In this document: in pieces, positions 25,358-32,951 of the stretch | Layout: each line of letters starts with the position of its first letter | How positions within the stretch are numbered: the stretch's first letter is position 1 | From: Pseudomonadota bacterium | GTDB lineage: Bacteria; Pseudomonadota; Gammaproteobacteria; Burkholderiales; Burkholderiaceae_C | Direction: 5' to 3' | Assembly: GCA_023438115.1 (NCBI GenBank) | Contig: JAEZEB010000255.1 | Coordinates: 1-53,982 of the forward strand | DNA: 53,982 nt | The notes under the pieces: model-generated | The model's database searches: none | The model's input: only the letters and a program-made list of their open reading frames with translations | What the model was told of the DNA's origin: nothing | Translations under genes and position numbers: made by a program

Positions 25358-27174
25358 ACGCGATCACCGCCGTCAACGACTTCGTCATCAAGTTCGCCAA
25401 CGTCAACGGTTCGGGCTCGGCGTCCGCCAACGAGCTCTTCGCCAAGGCGATCCTGCGCATGGGCGTGCCGGTGAGCCCGCGCAACATCTTCCCCAGCAAC
25501 ATCCAGGGCCTGCCGACCTGGTACGAGGTGCGCGTCAGCGAGCAGGGCTGGCTCGGGCGCCGGGGCGGCGTCGACATGATGGTGGCGATGAACCCGCAGA
25601 CCTGGGATGCGGACGTGGAGGAGTTGTCGCCGGGCGGCTACCTGTTCTACGACAACACCCGGCCGCTGCCGCCGGCGGCGTTCCGGGACGACGTGCACGT
25701 GATCGGCATGCCGCTCACCGAAATCTGCAACGCCGTCTACGCGGACCCGCGGCAGCGCCAGCTGTTCAAGAACATCGTCTACGTGGGCGCGCTGTCCGTG
25801 CTGCTGGAGATCGACCCGGCGGAGATCGAGAAGCTGTTCGGCGAGCAGTACAGGGGCAAGGAGAAGCTGCTCGCGTCCAACGTGCAGGCGCTGCAGCTGG
25901 GGCGCGAGTTCGCGCAGGAGCACCTGCGCTGGCCGCTGGGCATCCGCGTGCGGCGCGCCGACCGGGTGGGCGACAGCATCTTCGTCGACGGCAACAGCGC
26001 GGCGGCCCTGGGTTGCGTGTATGGCGGGGCGACGGTGGCGGCCTGGTACCCGATCACGCCTTCGTCTTCCGTGGCCGAAGCCTTCCAGCGCTATTGCGGC
26101 AAGCTGCGCGTGGACGCGGACACCGGCCAGAACCGCTACGCCATCGTGCAGGCCGAGGACGAGATCGCCTCCATCGGCATGGTGGTGGGCGCGGGATGGA
26201 ACGGCGCGCGCGCCTTCACGGCGACCTCGGGGCCCGGCGTTTCTCTGATGACGGAGTTCATCGGCCTGGCGTATTTCGCGGAGATCCCGGTGACCATCAT
26301 CGACGTGCAGCGCGGCGGGCCTTCCACCGGTATGCCAACGCGCACGCAGCAGGCCGACATCCTGGCCTGCGCGCACGCCTCGCACGGAGACACCAAGCAC
26401 GTGCTGCTGTTCCCCGAGGACCCGCACGAGTGCTTCGAGCACGCGGCGCTGGCGCTGGACCTCGCGGACCGCCTGCAGACGCCTGTGTTCCTGATGACCG
26501 ACCTGGACATCGGCATGAACCAGCGCCTGTGCAAGCCCTTTGCGTGGGAAGAGGGCCGGGCGCTGGACCGCGGCAAGGTGATGTCGGCCGAGGAGCTGGA
26601 GGCCGGCCGCGACTTCGGGCGCTACAAGGACGTCGACGGCGACGGCATTCCCTGGCGCACGCTGCCCGGCACGCACCCGACCAAGGGCTCTTACTTCACT
26701 CGCGGGACGACGCGTGATCCCTACGCGCGCTATTCCGAGCGGGGCCCGGACTATGTCTACAACATGGAGCGGCTGCTGCGGAAGTTCCGCACCGCCGCCA
26801 CGCTGGTGCCGCCGCCCGTGATCCGGCTCGCGGCGCAGGAGACGGAGCTGGGCGTCATCTACTTCGGCTCCACCAGCCCGGCGATGCAGGAGGCGCTGGA
26901 GGAACTGGCCGCACGCGGCATCCACCTGGACGCGATGCGCCTGCGGGCCTATCCCTTCCCGGACAGCGTGGCGGATTTCGTCGCCCGCCACGAACGCGTC
27001 TTCGTCGTGGAGCAGAACCGCGACGCGCAGATGCGCAGCCTGCTCGTCGACGAGCTCGAGGCCGATCCCACGCGGCTGGTGAAGGTGCTGCACTACGACG
27101 GCACGCCCATCACCGCGCGCTTCATCACCGATGCGATCACGGCGCGCGCCCGCGCGGGGGAGAAGGTGCAATGA
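25354..27174 (+). CDS. korA: 2-oxoacid:acceptor oxidoreductase, fused gamma-alpha subunit
   Basis: 606 residues. CoA-dependent oxidative decarboxylation of a 2-oxoacid (or the reverse reaction) together with KorB. The first 190 residues are the gamma domain (NGSGSASANELFAKAILRMG, SEQGWLGRRGGVDMMV). They are followed by the alpha pyrimidine-binding domain (GNSAAALGCVYGGATVAAWYPITPSSSVAEAF, in pieces; EDEIASIGMVVGAGWNG; ATSGPGVSLMTE) and the C-terminal transketolase-like domain (PAMQEALEEL). Gamma-alpha fusion is the KorA layout. The substrate, 2-oxoglutarate or another 2-oxoacid, is not decidable here. Start and stop overlap neighbours by 4 bases each. Confidence 0.92.
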   Translation: MNAITAVNDFVIKFANVNGSGSASANELFAKAILRMGVPVSPRNIFPSNIQGLPTWYEVRVSEQGWLGRRGGVDMMVAMNPQTWDADVEELSPGGYLFYDNTRPLPPAAFRDDVHVIGMPLTEICNAVYADPRQRQLFKNIVYVGALSVLLEIDPAEIEKLFGEQYRGKEKLLASNVQALQLGREFAQEHLRWPLGIRVRRADRVGDSIFVDGNSAAALGCVYGGATVAAWYPITPSSSVAEAFQRYCGKLRVDADTGQNRYAIVQAEDEIASIGMVVGAGWNGARAFTATSGPGVSLMTEFIGLAYFAEIPVTIIDVQRGGPSTGMPTRTQQADILACAHASHGDTKHVLLFPEDPHECFEHAALALDLADRLQTPVFLMTDLDIGMNQRLCKPFAWEEGRALDRGKVMSAEELEAGRDFGRYKDVDGDGIPWRTLPGTHPTKGSYFTRGTTRDPYARYSERGPDYVYNMERLLRKFRTAATLVPPPVIRLAAQETELGVIYFGSTSPAMQEALEELAARGIHLDAMRLRAYPFPDSVADFVARHERVFVVEQNRDAQMRSLLVDELEADPTRLVKVLHYDGTPITARFITDAITARARAGEKVQ

Positions 27175-28226
27175 CCTGGATCGCCAAGCCGCCGCTGCGC
27201 CATCCGACGCTGGAGAAGAACCGCGTCGGCTACACCCGCCGCGACTACGAGGGCAAGATCTCCACGCTGTGCGCGGGGTGCGGCCACGACTCCATCTCGG
27301 CGGCCATCATCCAGGCCTGCTGGGAACTGGACATCGAGCCGCACCGCGTGGCAAAGCTGTCGGGCATCGGCTGCAGCAGCAAGACGCCGGACTACTTCCT
27401 CGGCGCGTCGCACGGCTTCAACACGGTGCACGGGCGCATGCCCTCGGTGCTGACCGGCGCCAACCTCGCCAACCGCGGCCTGCTGTACCTGGGCGTGTCG
27501 GGCGACGGCGATTCCGCCTCCATCGGCCTGGGCCAGTTCGCGCATGCGATGCGGCGGGGCGTGCGCATGGCGTACATCGTGGAGAACAACGGCGTCTACG
27601 GTCTCACCAAGGGCCAGTTCTCGGCCACGGCGGACAGCGGCTCGCGCAGCAAGAAGGGCGCGGTCAACAGCGACAGCCCGGTGGACCTGGTGGCGATGGC
27701 GCTGCAGCTGGGCGCGACCTACGTGGCGCGCGGCTTCTCCGGCGACAAGGCGCAGCTCGTTCCGCTGATCAAGGGTGCGATGACGCATGGCGGCGCCGCG
27801 TTCATCGACGTGATCAGTCCCTGCGTCGCCTTCAACAACCACCCGGGCAGCACCAAGAGCTATGACCACGTGCGCGAGCACAACGAGGCGGTGAGCCGCA
27901 TCGACTTCATCGCGCCGCGCGAGGAGATCACCGTCCAGTCAGGGCCGGGCGAGGTGGTGGATGTGCGGCAGCATGACGGCACGCTGCTGCGCCTGCGCAG
28001 CCTTCATCCCGACTACGACGCCACCGACCGCTACGCGGCCATGGCCTTCATGCAGGCGCACCAGGCGCGCGGCGAGATCCTCACCGGCCTGCTGTACGTG
28101 GACCCGCTCGCCACCGACCTGCACACCGCGCTCAACACGACGGCGCGGCCGCTCAACACGCTGGAGGCGCCGGAACTCTGTCCCGGCGCCGGCGTGCTGG
28201 AGAAGATCAACCAATCCCTGCGGTAG
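27171..28226 (+). CDS. korB: 2-oxoacid:acceptor oxidoreductase beta subunit (TPP-binding)
   Basis: 351 residues, normal for KorB. Fe-S and TPP features: LCAGCGHDSISAAI and SGIGCSSKTPDYF hold the cluster cysteines. VSGDGDSASIGLGQFAHA to VENNGVYGLTKGQ is the TPP/Mg motif (GDGx25-30NN). DVISPCVAFNNH follows. No fused ferredoxin domain here; the 4Fe-4S domains sit on the partner FAD protein upstream. Translationally coupled to korA by ATGA. A GC hairpin lies just behind the stop. Confidence 0.94.
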   Translation: MTWIAKPPLRHPTLEKNRVGYTRRDYEGKISTLCAGCGHDSISAAIIQACWELDIEPHRVAKLSGIGCSSKTPDYFLGASHGFNTVHGRMPSVLTGANLANRGLLYLGVSGDGDSASIGLGQFAHAMRRGVRMAYIVENNGVYGLTKGQFSATADSGSRSKKGAVNSDSPVDLVAMALQLGATYVARGFSGDKAQLVPLIKGAMTHGGAAFIDVISPCVAFNNHPGSTKSYDHVREHNEAVSRIDFIAPREEITVQSGPGEVVDVRQHDGTLLRLRSLHPDYDATDRYAAMAFMQAHQARGEILTGLLYVDPLATDLHTALNTTARPLNTLEAPELCPGAGVLEKINQSLR

Positions 28227-28227
28227 C

Positions 28228-28245
28228 GCGGCCCGGCCGCCGCGC
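28228..28245 (+). terminator. GC hairpin after korB
   Basis: CGCGGC (28228-28233) pairs with GCCGCG (28240-28245) around a 6-base loop, without T-tract. The CBS gene begins 22 bases further with its own GGAGG, so this may attenuate rather than stop transcription. Confidence 0.3.
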
Positions 28246-28266
28246 GCGTTCATCCCGGAGGCTGCC

Positions 28267-28707
28267 ATGCCCGAACGCACCGTCTTCCAGTCGATCCCCA
28301 AGCGCCACGTCCTGAGCCTGGCGCCGCACGCCACCGTGCGCGAGGCCGCCTGCGCGATGACCCGCGCCAACTGCGGCAGCGTGCTGGTGATGGAGCCGCC
28401 CGACCGCCTGGCGGGCATCGTGACCGAGCGCGACCTGATGACCCGCGTGCTCGCCCGCGCGCTCGATCCGCAACAGACCACGCTGGCGCAGGTGATGACG
28501 CCGCAGCCGCGCTGCGTGCCGCCGGAGATGCGCGTGTCCGACGCCGTGCTGATCATGCTGGAACGCGGCTTCCGCCACCTGCCCATCGTGGCGGCCGACC
28601 GCAGGATCCTCGGGGTGTTCTCGATCCGCGACGCGCTGCCGCGCGAGATCGGCGCCGCGCTGGGCGAAGCGGAGTTCAACGAGCAGGTGAACGACGCGCT
28701 GGGCTGA
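28267..28707 (+). CDS. Tandem CBS-domain protein
   Basis: 146 residues, essentially one Bateman module. First CBS: LAPHATVREAACAMTRANCGSVLV ... GIVTERDLMTRVL in pieces. Second CBS: MTPQPRCVPPEMRVSDAVLIM ... LPIVAADRRILGVFSIRDAL. CBS pairs bind adenine nucleotides (AMP/ATP/SAM or similar). No catalytic domain. Start ATG with GGAGG 6 bases before. It follows korAB and may tune that pathway to energy state, an inference from position only. Confidence 0.9.
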   Translation: MPERTVFQSIPKRHVLSLAPHATVREAACAMTRANCGSVLVMEPPDRLAGIVTERDLMTRVLARALDPQQTTLAQVMTPQPRCVPPEMRVSDAVLIMLERGFRHLPIVAADRRILGVFSIRDALPREIGAALGEAEFNEQVNDALG

Positions 28708-28722
28708 GCGGTTACGGCTTGG

Positions 28723-28740
28723 CACAGCTGCTGCAATCCG
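28723..28740 (+). promoter_or_regulatory. Sigma-54 (RpoN) -24/-12 promoter candidate
   Basis: TTGGCACAGCTGCTGCAA fits the -24 TGGCAC / -12 TGC pattern with the GG and GC dinucleotides 10 bases apart. Only one core position departs (C for T before TGCA). Predicted transcription start is about 28750, 60 bases before the cytochrome c peroxidase ATG. An enhancer-binding regulator would be needed; none is adjacent. Confidence 0.55.
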
Positions 28741-28811
28741 ACGCTTGATTCGCCGCCAGGCGCGCTCCAGACTCGCGCCTCACAAGGGCCCTCAGGGCCA
28801 GGGGAGGCATC

Positions 28812-29834
28812 ATGATCCGCACTCGAGGGGCGCGCGTCGCCCTTGTCGTCGTGCTTGCGGCCGCCGGCGTGCAGGCCATCGTGGTGGCGCAGGGCACCCC
28901 CCGCCAGGAACCCATCCTGCCGCTGCCCGACGAGGTGACCGATGTCGAGCCCGCCAAGGTGGCGCTGGGCGCGAAGCTGTTCGCCGACAAGCGCTTCTCC
29001 GCGGACGGCAGCGTCTCCTGCCAGTCCTGCCACCTGCCGGACGCGGGTGGGGCCGATCCGCGGCGCCATTCGGTCAGCGCCTTCGGCAAGATCCGGCCGA
29101 TCAACTCGCCCAGCATCTTCAACGTCCGCTACAACACCTCCGGCCTGAACTGGACCGGCCGCACCAAGGACCTGGAGTCGCAGATCAAGGGCTCCGTCGG
29201 CAATGCGGACACGATGGCGCACGACTGGGCGAAGGTGGTGCAGGTGCTGGCCGCCGATCCGCCCATGGTGGCCGAGTTCATGGCGGCCTACGGTGGCGAG
29301 CAACCCGTCACCCAGGAAAACGCCGCGCATGCGATCGTGAGCTTCGAGCGCTCGCTGGTCACGCCCTCGCGCTTCGACGACTGGCTCAAGGGCAACGACG
29401 GTGCGCTGAGCGCGCAGGAAAAGCGCGGCTACGAGCAGTTCAAGGCGCAGGGCTGCGTGGCCTGCCACGCCGGCATCAACGTGGGCGGGAACGCCTTCAT
29501 GAAGATGGGCCTGGCGGGCGACTACTTCGCCGAGCGCGAAAGGCGCGGGCTCGGCGCCCTGGTCGACGCCGACAAGGGCCGCTTCCTGGTGACGAAGAAG
29601 GACGAGGACCTGCACGTCTTCCGCGTGCCGCCGCTGCGCAACGTGGCGCTGACCGCGCCGTACTTCCACGACGGCTCGGTGGAGACGCTGGACGAGGCGA
29701 TCGCCTTGATGGGGCGCTTCCAGCTCGGGCGCGAGATCCCGGAAGCGGACCGCCGGGACATCGCGGCCTTCCTGCAATCGCTCACGGGCAAGGAGCTGGA
29801 GCGGCAGGCTGCGGCGCGCCGGCAGCGCAGATAG
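28812..29834 (+). CDS. Di-heme cytochrome c peroxidase (CcpA/MauG family)
   Basis: 340 residues. N-terminal signal peptide (RTRGARVALVVVLAAAGVQA) for periplasmic export, where heme c is attached. Two heme sites: CQSCH near residue 72 and CVACH near residue 217. PFAM-type CCP features include NSPSIFNVRYN, WTGRTKDLESQIKG and the C-terminal FRVPPLRNVALTAPYFHDG. Reduces H2O2 to water with electrons from small c-type cytochromes. Good GGGGAGG Shine-Dalgarno. Preceded by a sigma-54-like promoter, unlike its neighbours. Protein modification as in MauG is possible but less likely without a partner gene. Confidence 0.92.
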   Translation: MIRTRGARVALVVVLAAAGVQAIVVAQGTPRQEPILPLPDEVTDVEPAKVALGAKLFADKRFSADGSVSCQSCHLPDAGGADPRRHSVSAFGKIRPINSPSIFNVRYNTSGLNWTGRTKDLESQIKGSVGNADTMAHDWAKVVQVLAADPPMVAEFMAAYGGEQPVTQENAAHAIVSFERSLVTPSRFDDWLKGNDGALSAQEKRGYEQFKAQGCVACHAGINVGGNAFMKMGLAGDYFAERERRGLGALVDADKGRFLVTKKDEDLHVFRVPPLRNVALTAPYFHDGSVETLDEAIALMGRFQLGREIPEADRRDIAAFLQSLTGKELERQAAARRQRR

Positions 29835-29840
29835 TGCGGG

Positions 29841-29876
29841 CGTCGGGATTCGGCTGCGCCGCTCACCCCGACCTAC
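29841..29876. repeat. Nested inverted repeat between convergent genes
   Basis: Outer stem GTCGGG (29842-29847) with CCCGAC (29867-29872); inner hairpin CGGC-TGC-GCCG. The text (TCGGGATTCGGCTGCGCCG) resembles a dispersed intergenic element I know from Comamonadaceae genomes; only one copy is in this window. It may serve as a bidirectional terminator for the peroxidase and RnfB-like genes. Confidence 0.5.
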
Positions 29877-29927
29877 GAAGACGCCGTGTTGAAGCGCAGG
29901 CAGGTCGGCGGTGCGCGCGAAGCCGCC

Positions 29928-30581
29928 TCAGGCGCCGCGCTTCGCGCGCGCCCGCGCCAGCGCGGCCTCGATCACCGCCTTCTTGCGCGCGAGCTCCGCG
30001 CCTTCGGCGCCGTGCGTGAGCGCCGGCAGGTCCGCGAGCTTCTCGCGCGCCTTGCGTTCCATGCGCTCGGCGTGGTCCTGTTCCTCGCGCTTCTTGCGCA
30101 CCTTGCGCGCTTCGTAGCGGGCGAGGGCCAGATCGGCTTCCGGTTGCGACCACGCGTCCCAGCCGGTGCGGCCGCCGGTGACGTTCTCCAGCGCGATGCA
30201 GTCCACGGGACACACCGGCACGCACAGCTCGCATCCCGTGCAATAGGGCTCGATCACGGTGTGCATGCGCTTGTTGCCGCCCAGGATGGCGTCGGTGGGG
30301 CAGGCGTCCAGGCACAGGGTGCAGCCTATGCACCAGTTCTCGTCGATGACGGCGACCGTGCGCGGACCTTCGACGCCGTTGTCGGGATTCAGCGGAACCA
30401 CGGGTCGGCCTGTCAGCACCGACAGGCGCCGGATGCCTTCGGCGCCACCGGGCGGGCACTGGTTGATCTGCGCCTCGCCGGCGGCGATGGCCTCGGCATA
30501 GCCTTCGCAGTCCGGGTAGCCGCAGCGCGTGCACTGCGTCTGGGGCAGGGCGGCGTGCAGCGGCGCCGCCGCGCGGTTCAT
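29928..30581 (-). CDS. RnfB-like electron transport ferredoxin
   Basis: 217 residues. The N-terminal RnfB Fe-S domain is CTRCGYPDCEGYAEA with a fourth Cys in NQCPPGG. Two 4Fe-4S ferredoxin motifs follow, CIGCTLCLDACPTDAI and CTGCELCVPVCPVDCI. The C-terminal third is highly charged and Ala/Lys/Arg-rich, likely helical. No N-terminal membrane helix and no rnfA/C/D/G/E neighbours, so it is a stand-alone soluble RnfB-like protein, as is usual in betaproteobacteria. ATG overlaps the PHB depolymerase stop (ATGA), so both are co-transcribed. Physiological partner unknown. Confidence 0.9.
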   Translation of the reverse strand: MNRAAAPLHAALPQTQCTRCGYPDCEGYAEAIAAGEAQINQCPPGGAEGIRRLSVLTGRPVVPLNPDNGVEGPRTVAVIDENWCIGCTLCLDACPTDAILGGNKRMHTVIEPYCTGCELCVPVCPVDCIALENVTGGRTGWDAWSQPEADLALARYEARKVRKKREEQDHAERMERKAREKLADLPALTHGAEGAELARKKAVIEAALARARAKRGA

Positions 30582-31882
30582 CGCCGGCGGGCGCGCGCCT
30601 TGCGCCCGGCGTCCTGGGATTCGTGGAACTGCAGGATGAAGTCGCGCACCTGCGGATAGACCACTTCGCGCCAGCGGCGGCCGCTGAAGATGCCGTAGTG
30701 GCCGGCGCCCTTGACCTCCAGGTGCTTCTGGCGCGCCTTGGGCACGTTGTGGCACAGGGCGTGCGCCGCCTCGGTCTGGCCCGAGCCGGAAATGTCGTCC
30801 AGCTCGCCTTCCACGGTGAAGTGCGCGGTGGTGCGGATGTCCTGCGGGCGCACGGGCTCGAGCTTGCCCTCGGGATTGCGCACCTCCCAGGTGCCGTGCA
30901 CGAGGCGGAACTCCTGGAAGACGATGCGGATGGTTTCCAGGTAGTAGTCGGCGTCCATGTCGAGGACCGCGTTGTACTCGTCGTAGAACTTGCGGTGCGC
31001 TTCGGCGCTCGCCTCGTCGCCCACGATCAGGTGCTTGAAGTAGTCGTAGTGGCTGCTCAGGTGCCGGTCCGGGTTCATCGCCACGAAGCCGGAGTGCTGC
31101 AGGAAGCCGGGGTACACGCGGCGGCCGGCGCCCGGGAAGCTGGTCGGAACGCGGTAGATCACGTTGTTCTCGAACCACTCGTAGCTCTTGTTCATCGCCA
31201 GGTTGTTCACCGCGGTGGGCGACTTGCGGGCGTCGATGGGGCCGCCCATCATGGTCATCGTCAGCGGCGTGGTTTCGCCGCGCGTGGCCATGAGCGACAC
31301 CGCCGCCAGCACCGGCACGGTGGGCTGGCACACGCTGATCACGTGGCAGTTGCCGTATTCCTTCTGCAGGTGGCGGATGAACTCCTGCACGTAATTGACG
31401 TAGTCGTCCAGGTGGAAGGGGCCCTGGTCCAGCGGCACCATGCGGGCGTTGCGCCAGTCGGTGATGTAGACCTTGTGGTCGCGCAGCATGGTGCGCACGG
31501 TGTCGCGCAGCAGCGTGGCGTAGTGGCCGGAGAGCGGCGCCACGACCAGCACCGCCGGCTGGCCCTTGAGCTTGTCCAGGGTGGCAGGGTCGTCGGAGAA
31601 GCGCTTGAAGCGGCGCAGCTCGCAGAAGGGCTTGTCGATTTCGATGCGCTCGTGGATGGCGACGTCGGTCCCCTCCACCGTGACCGTCTTGATGCCGAAC
31701 TCGGGCTTCTCGTAGTCCTTGCCCAGGCGGTATATCAGGTCGTAGCCCGCCGACATGCGCTGGGCCAGGGGGTGCTGCCCGAAGGGCGAAAGGGGATTGC
31801 TGTACAGCTTGGACGCCGCCTGCGCAAAGTCGGCGAAGGGCTCCATCAGGGAGCGCTGCGCTTCATAGATCTGGTAGAGCAT
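30578..31882 (-). CDS. phaZ: Intracellular polyhydroxybutyrate depolymerase
   Basis: 434 residues from the ATG of MLYQIYEAQRS; a 30-residue longer in-frame start exists but runs through the promoter-like region. Breaks down native PHB granules to oligomers or monomers. The alpha/beta-hydrolase core has a Cys-type nucleophile elbow, VISVCQPTVP, Cys about 185, in the position known for the Ralstonia PhaZ1 catalytic Cys. The C-terminal region has EGELDDISGSGQTEAAH (acid) and KGAGHYGIFSGRRWRE (catalytic His). No signal peptide, consistent with granule association in the cytoplasm. Followed by the RnfB-like gene. Confidence 0.95.
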   Translation of the reverse strand: MLYQIYEAQRSLMEPFADFAQAASKLYSNPLSPFGQHPLAQRMSAGYDLIYRLGKDYEKPEFGIKTVTVEGTDVAIHERIEIDKPFCELRRFKRFSDDPATLDKLKGQPAVLVVAPLSGHYATLLRDTVRTMLRDHKVYITDWRNARMVPLDQGPFHLDDYVNYVQEFIRHLQKEYGNCHVISVCQPTVPVLAAVSLMATRGETTPLTMTMMGGPIDARKSPTAVNNLAMNKSYEWFENNVIYRVPTSFPGAGRRVYPGFLQHSGFVAMNPDRHLSSHYDYFKHLIVGDEASAEAHRKFYDEYNAVLDMDADYYLETIRIVFQEFRLVHGTWEVRNPEGKLEPVRPQDIRTTAHFTVEGELDDISGSGQTEAAHALCHNVPKARQKHLEVKGAGHYGIFSGRRWREVVYPQVRDFILQFHESQDAGRKARARRR

Positions 31883-31901
31883 GGGTCGTCCAGGAGGGTT
31901 G

Positions 31902-31941
31902 TTGCAGTGCAATATATCAGGGCTGGCGCGTTGCGGTACAA
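31902..31941 (-). promoter_or_regulatory. phaZ promoter with TTGCA-N-TGCAA palindrome
   Basis: On the minus strand TTGTAC (31936-31941) and GATATA (31913-31918) are spaced 17 bp, a good sigma-70 layout. Immediately downstream is a perfect 11-base palindrome TTGCACTGCAA (31902-31912). TGC/GCA-rich sites are bound by the PHA regulator PhaR in related bacteria; assignment to PhaR is a guess. Confidence 0.5.
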
Positions 31942-32014
31942 GGGGATACCACGGATGAGCCCGGAACTTCACGGTCGAGCCTGGTTCCTACGCCCGGTTG
32001 CCACGAAAGAAGAC

Positions 32015-32920
32015 ATGCGAAGAAGAAACTGGATCGCCGCAGCCGGCGCGGCGATCGCCGGCGGGACCCTGTTGATGAACGGCCAGGCGTCCGTTGCCGC
32101 CGCGGCCGGGCTGCAGTCGCTGAAGCCCAGCCCGCGGATGCCGGTGCTGTTCGTCGGCCACGGCAGCCCCATGAACGCCATCACGGACAACGAATTCCGC
32201 CGCAGCTGGCAGGCGCTGGGCGCCGAGTTCGGCCACACCTGGCCGCGACCGCAGCTGGTGCTGTGCGTGTCCGCGCACTGGATCACCCGCGGATGGCACC
32301 TGACGGGCATGGCCCGGCCGAAGACGATCCATGACTTTGGCGGCTTCCCGCAGGCGCTGTTCGACCAGCAGTACCCGGCGCCGGGCGCACCCGCGGTCGC
32401 GCGGCAGATCGCGGCCGGCATCGCCGAACCGCGGCTCGGGCTGGACGAGGAAGAGTGGGGCTACGACCACGGCGCCTGGTCGGTGCTCCAGCCCATGTTC
32501 CCGGCCGCGGACATCCCCGTGATCCAGCTGAGCATGGACTACCACCGGCCGCCGGCCGAACACTTCGCGCTGGGGCGCCAGCTGCGGGCGCTGCGCGAGC
32601 GGGGCGTTCTGGTCGTGGGCAGCGGCAACATCGTGCACAACCTGCGCGCCACGCGCCGGGAAGCGAGCGCCACGCAGGCGTACGACTGGGCGTTCGAATT
32701 CGACGCGGCGATCCGCGACACGATCGCGAAGGGCGCGCTGGGCGAACTGGCGGACTTCCGCAAGCTGGGCCCGGTGGCGCAGCTCGCGCACCCCACCCAC
32801 GACCACTACCTGCCGCTGCTGCACGCCGCGGGCGCGGTGCACGAGGGGGAGAAGATGCGCTTCCTCACCGAGCGCTTCCAGTCCGCATCGATCTCGATGC
32901 GCTCGGTGGCCTGGGGCTGA
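32015..32920 (+). CDS. LigB/DODA-type extradiol dioxygenase family protein, Tat-exported
   Basis: 301 residues. The MRRRNWIAAAGAAIAGGTLL start is a Tat-like twin-arginine signal; an upstream in-frame ATG at 31955 would put 20 residues before it, so 32015 is chosen. Core as in YgiD/4,5-DOPA dioxygenase: GHGSPMNA (His), VSAHW (His), LSMDYHRP (His), GSGNIVHNLR (His), and a C-terminal PTHDHYLPLL. The family opens catechol rings with a non-heme Fe or Zn. The natural substrate is unknown, and periplasmic location is unusual for the family. Transcribed divergently from phaZ. Confidence 0.88.
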   Translation: MRRRNWIAAAGAAIAGGTLLMNGQASVAAAAGLQSLKPSPRMPVLFVGHGSPMNAITDNEFRRSWQALGAEFGHTWPRPQLVLCVSAHWITRGWHLTGMARPKTIHDFGGFPQALFDQQYPAPGAPAVARQIAAGIAEPRLGLDEEEWGYDHGAWSVLQPMFPAADIPVIQLSMDYHRPPAEHFALGRQLRALRERGVLVVGSGNIVHNLRATRREASATQAYDWAFEFDAAIRDTIAKGALGELADFRKLGPVAQLAHPTHDHYLPLLHAAGAVHEGEKMRFLTERFQSASISMRSVAWG

Positions 32921-32951
32921 CCAGGGGTCCCCGCCTGCGCCGGGACGAGGA

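Noticed and set aside
32921..32951. Terminator between the dioxygenase and aminotransferase genes
   Set aside because: Only a 5-bp GTCCC/GGGAC pairing with a 10-base loop and no T-run; too weak to list.
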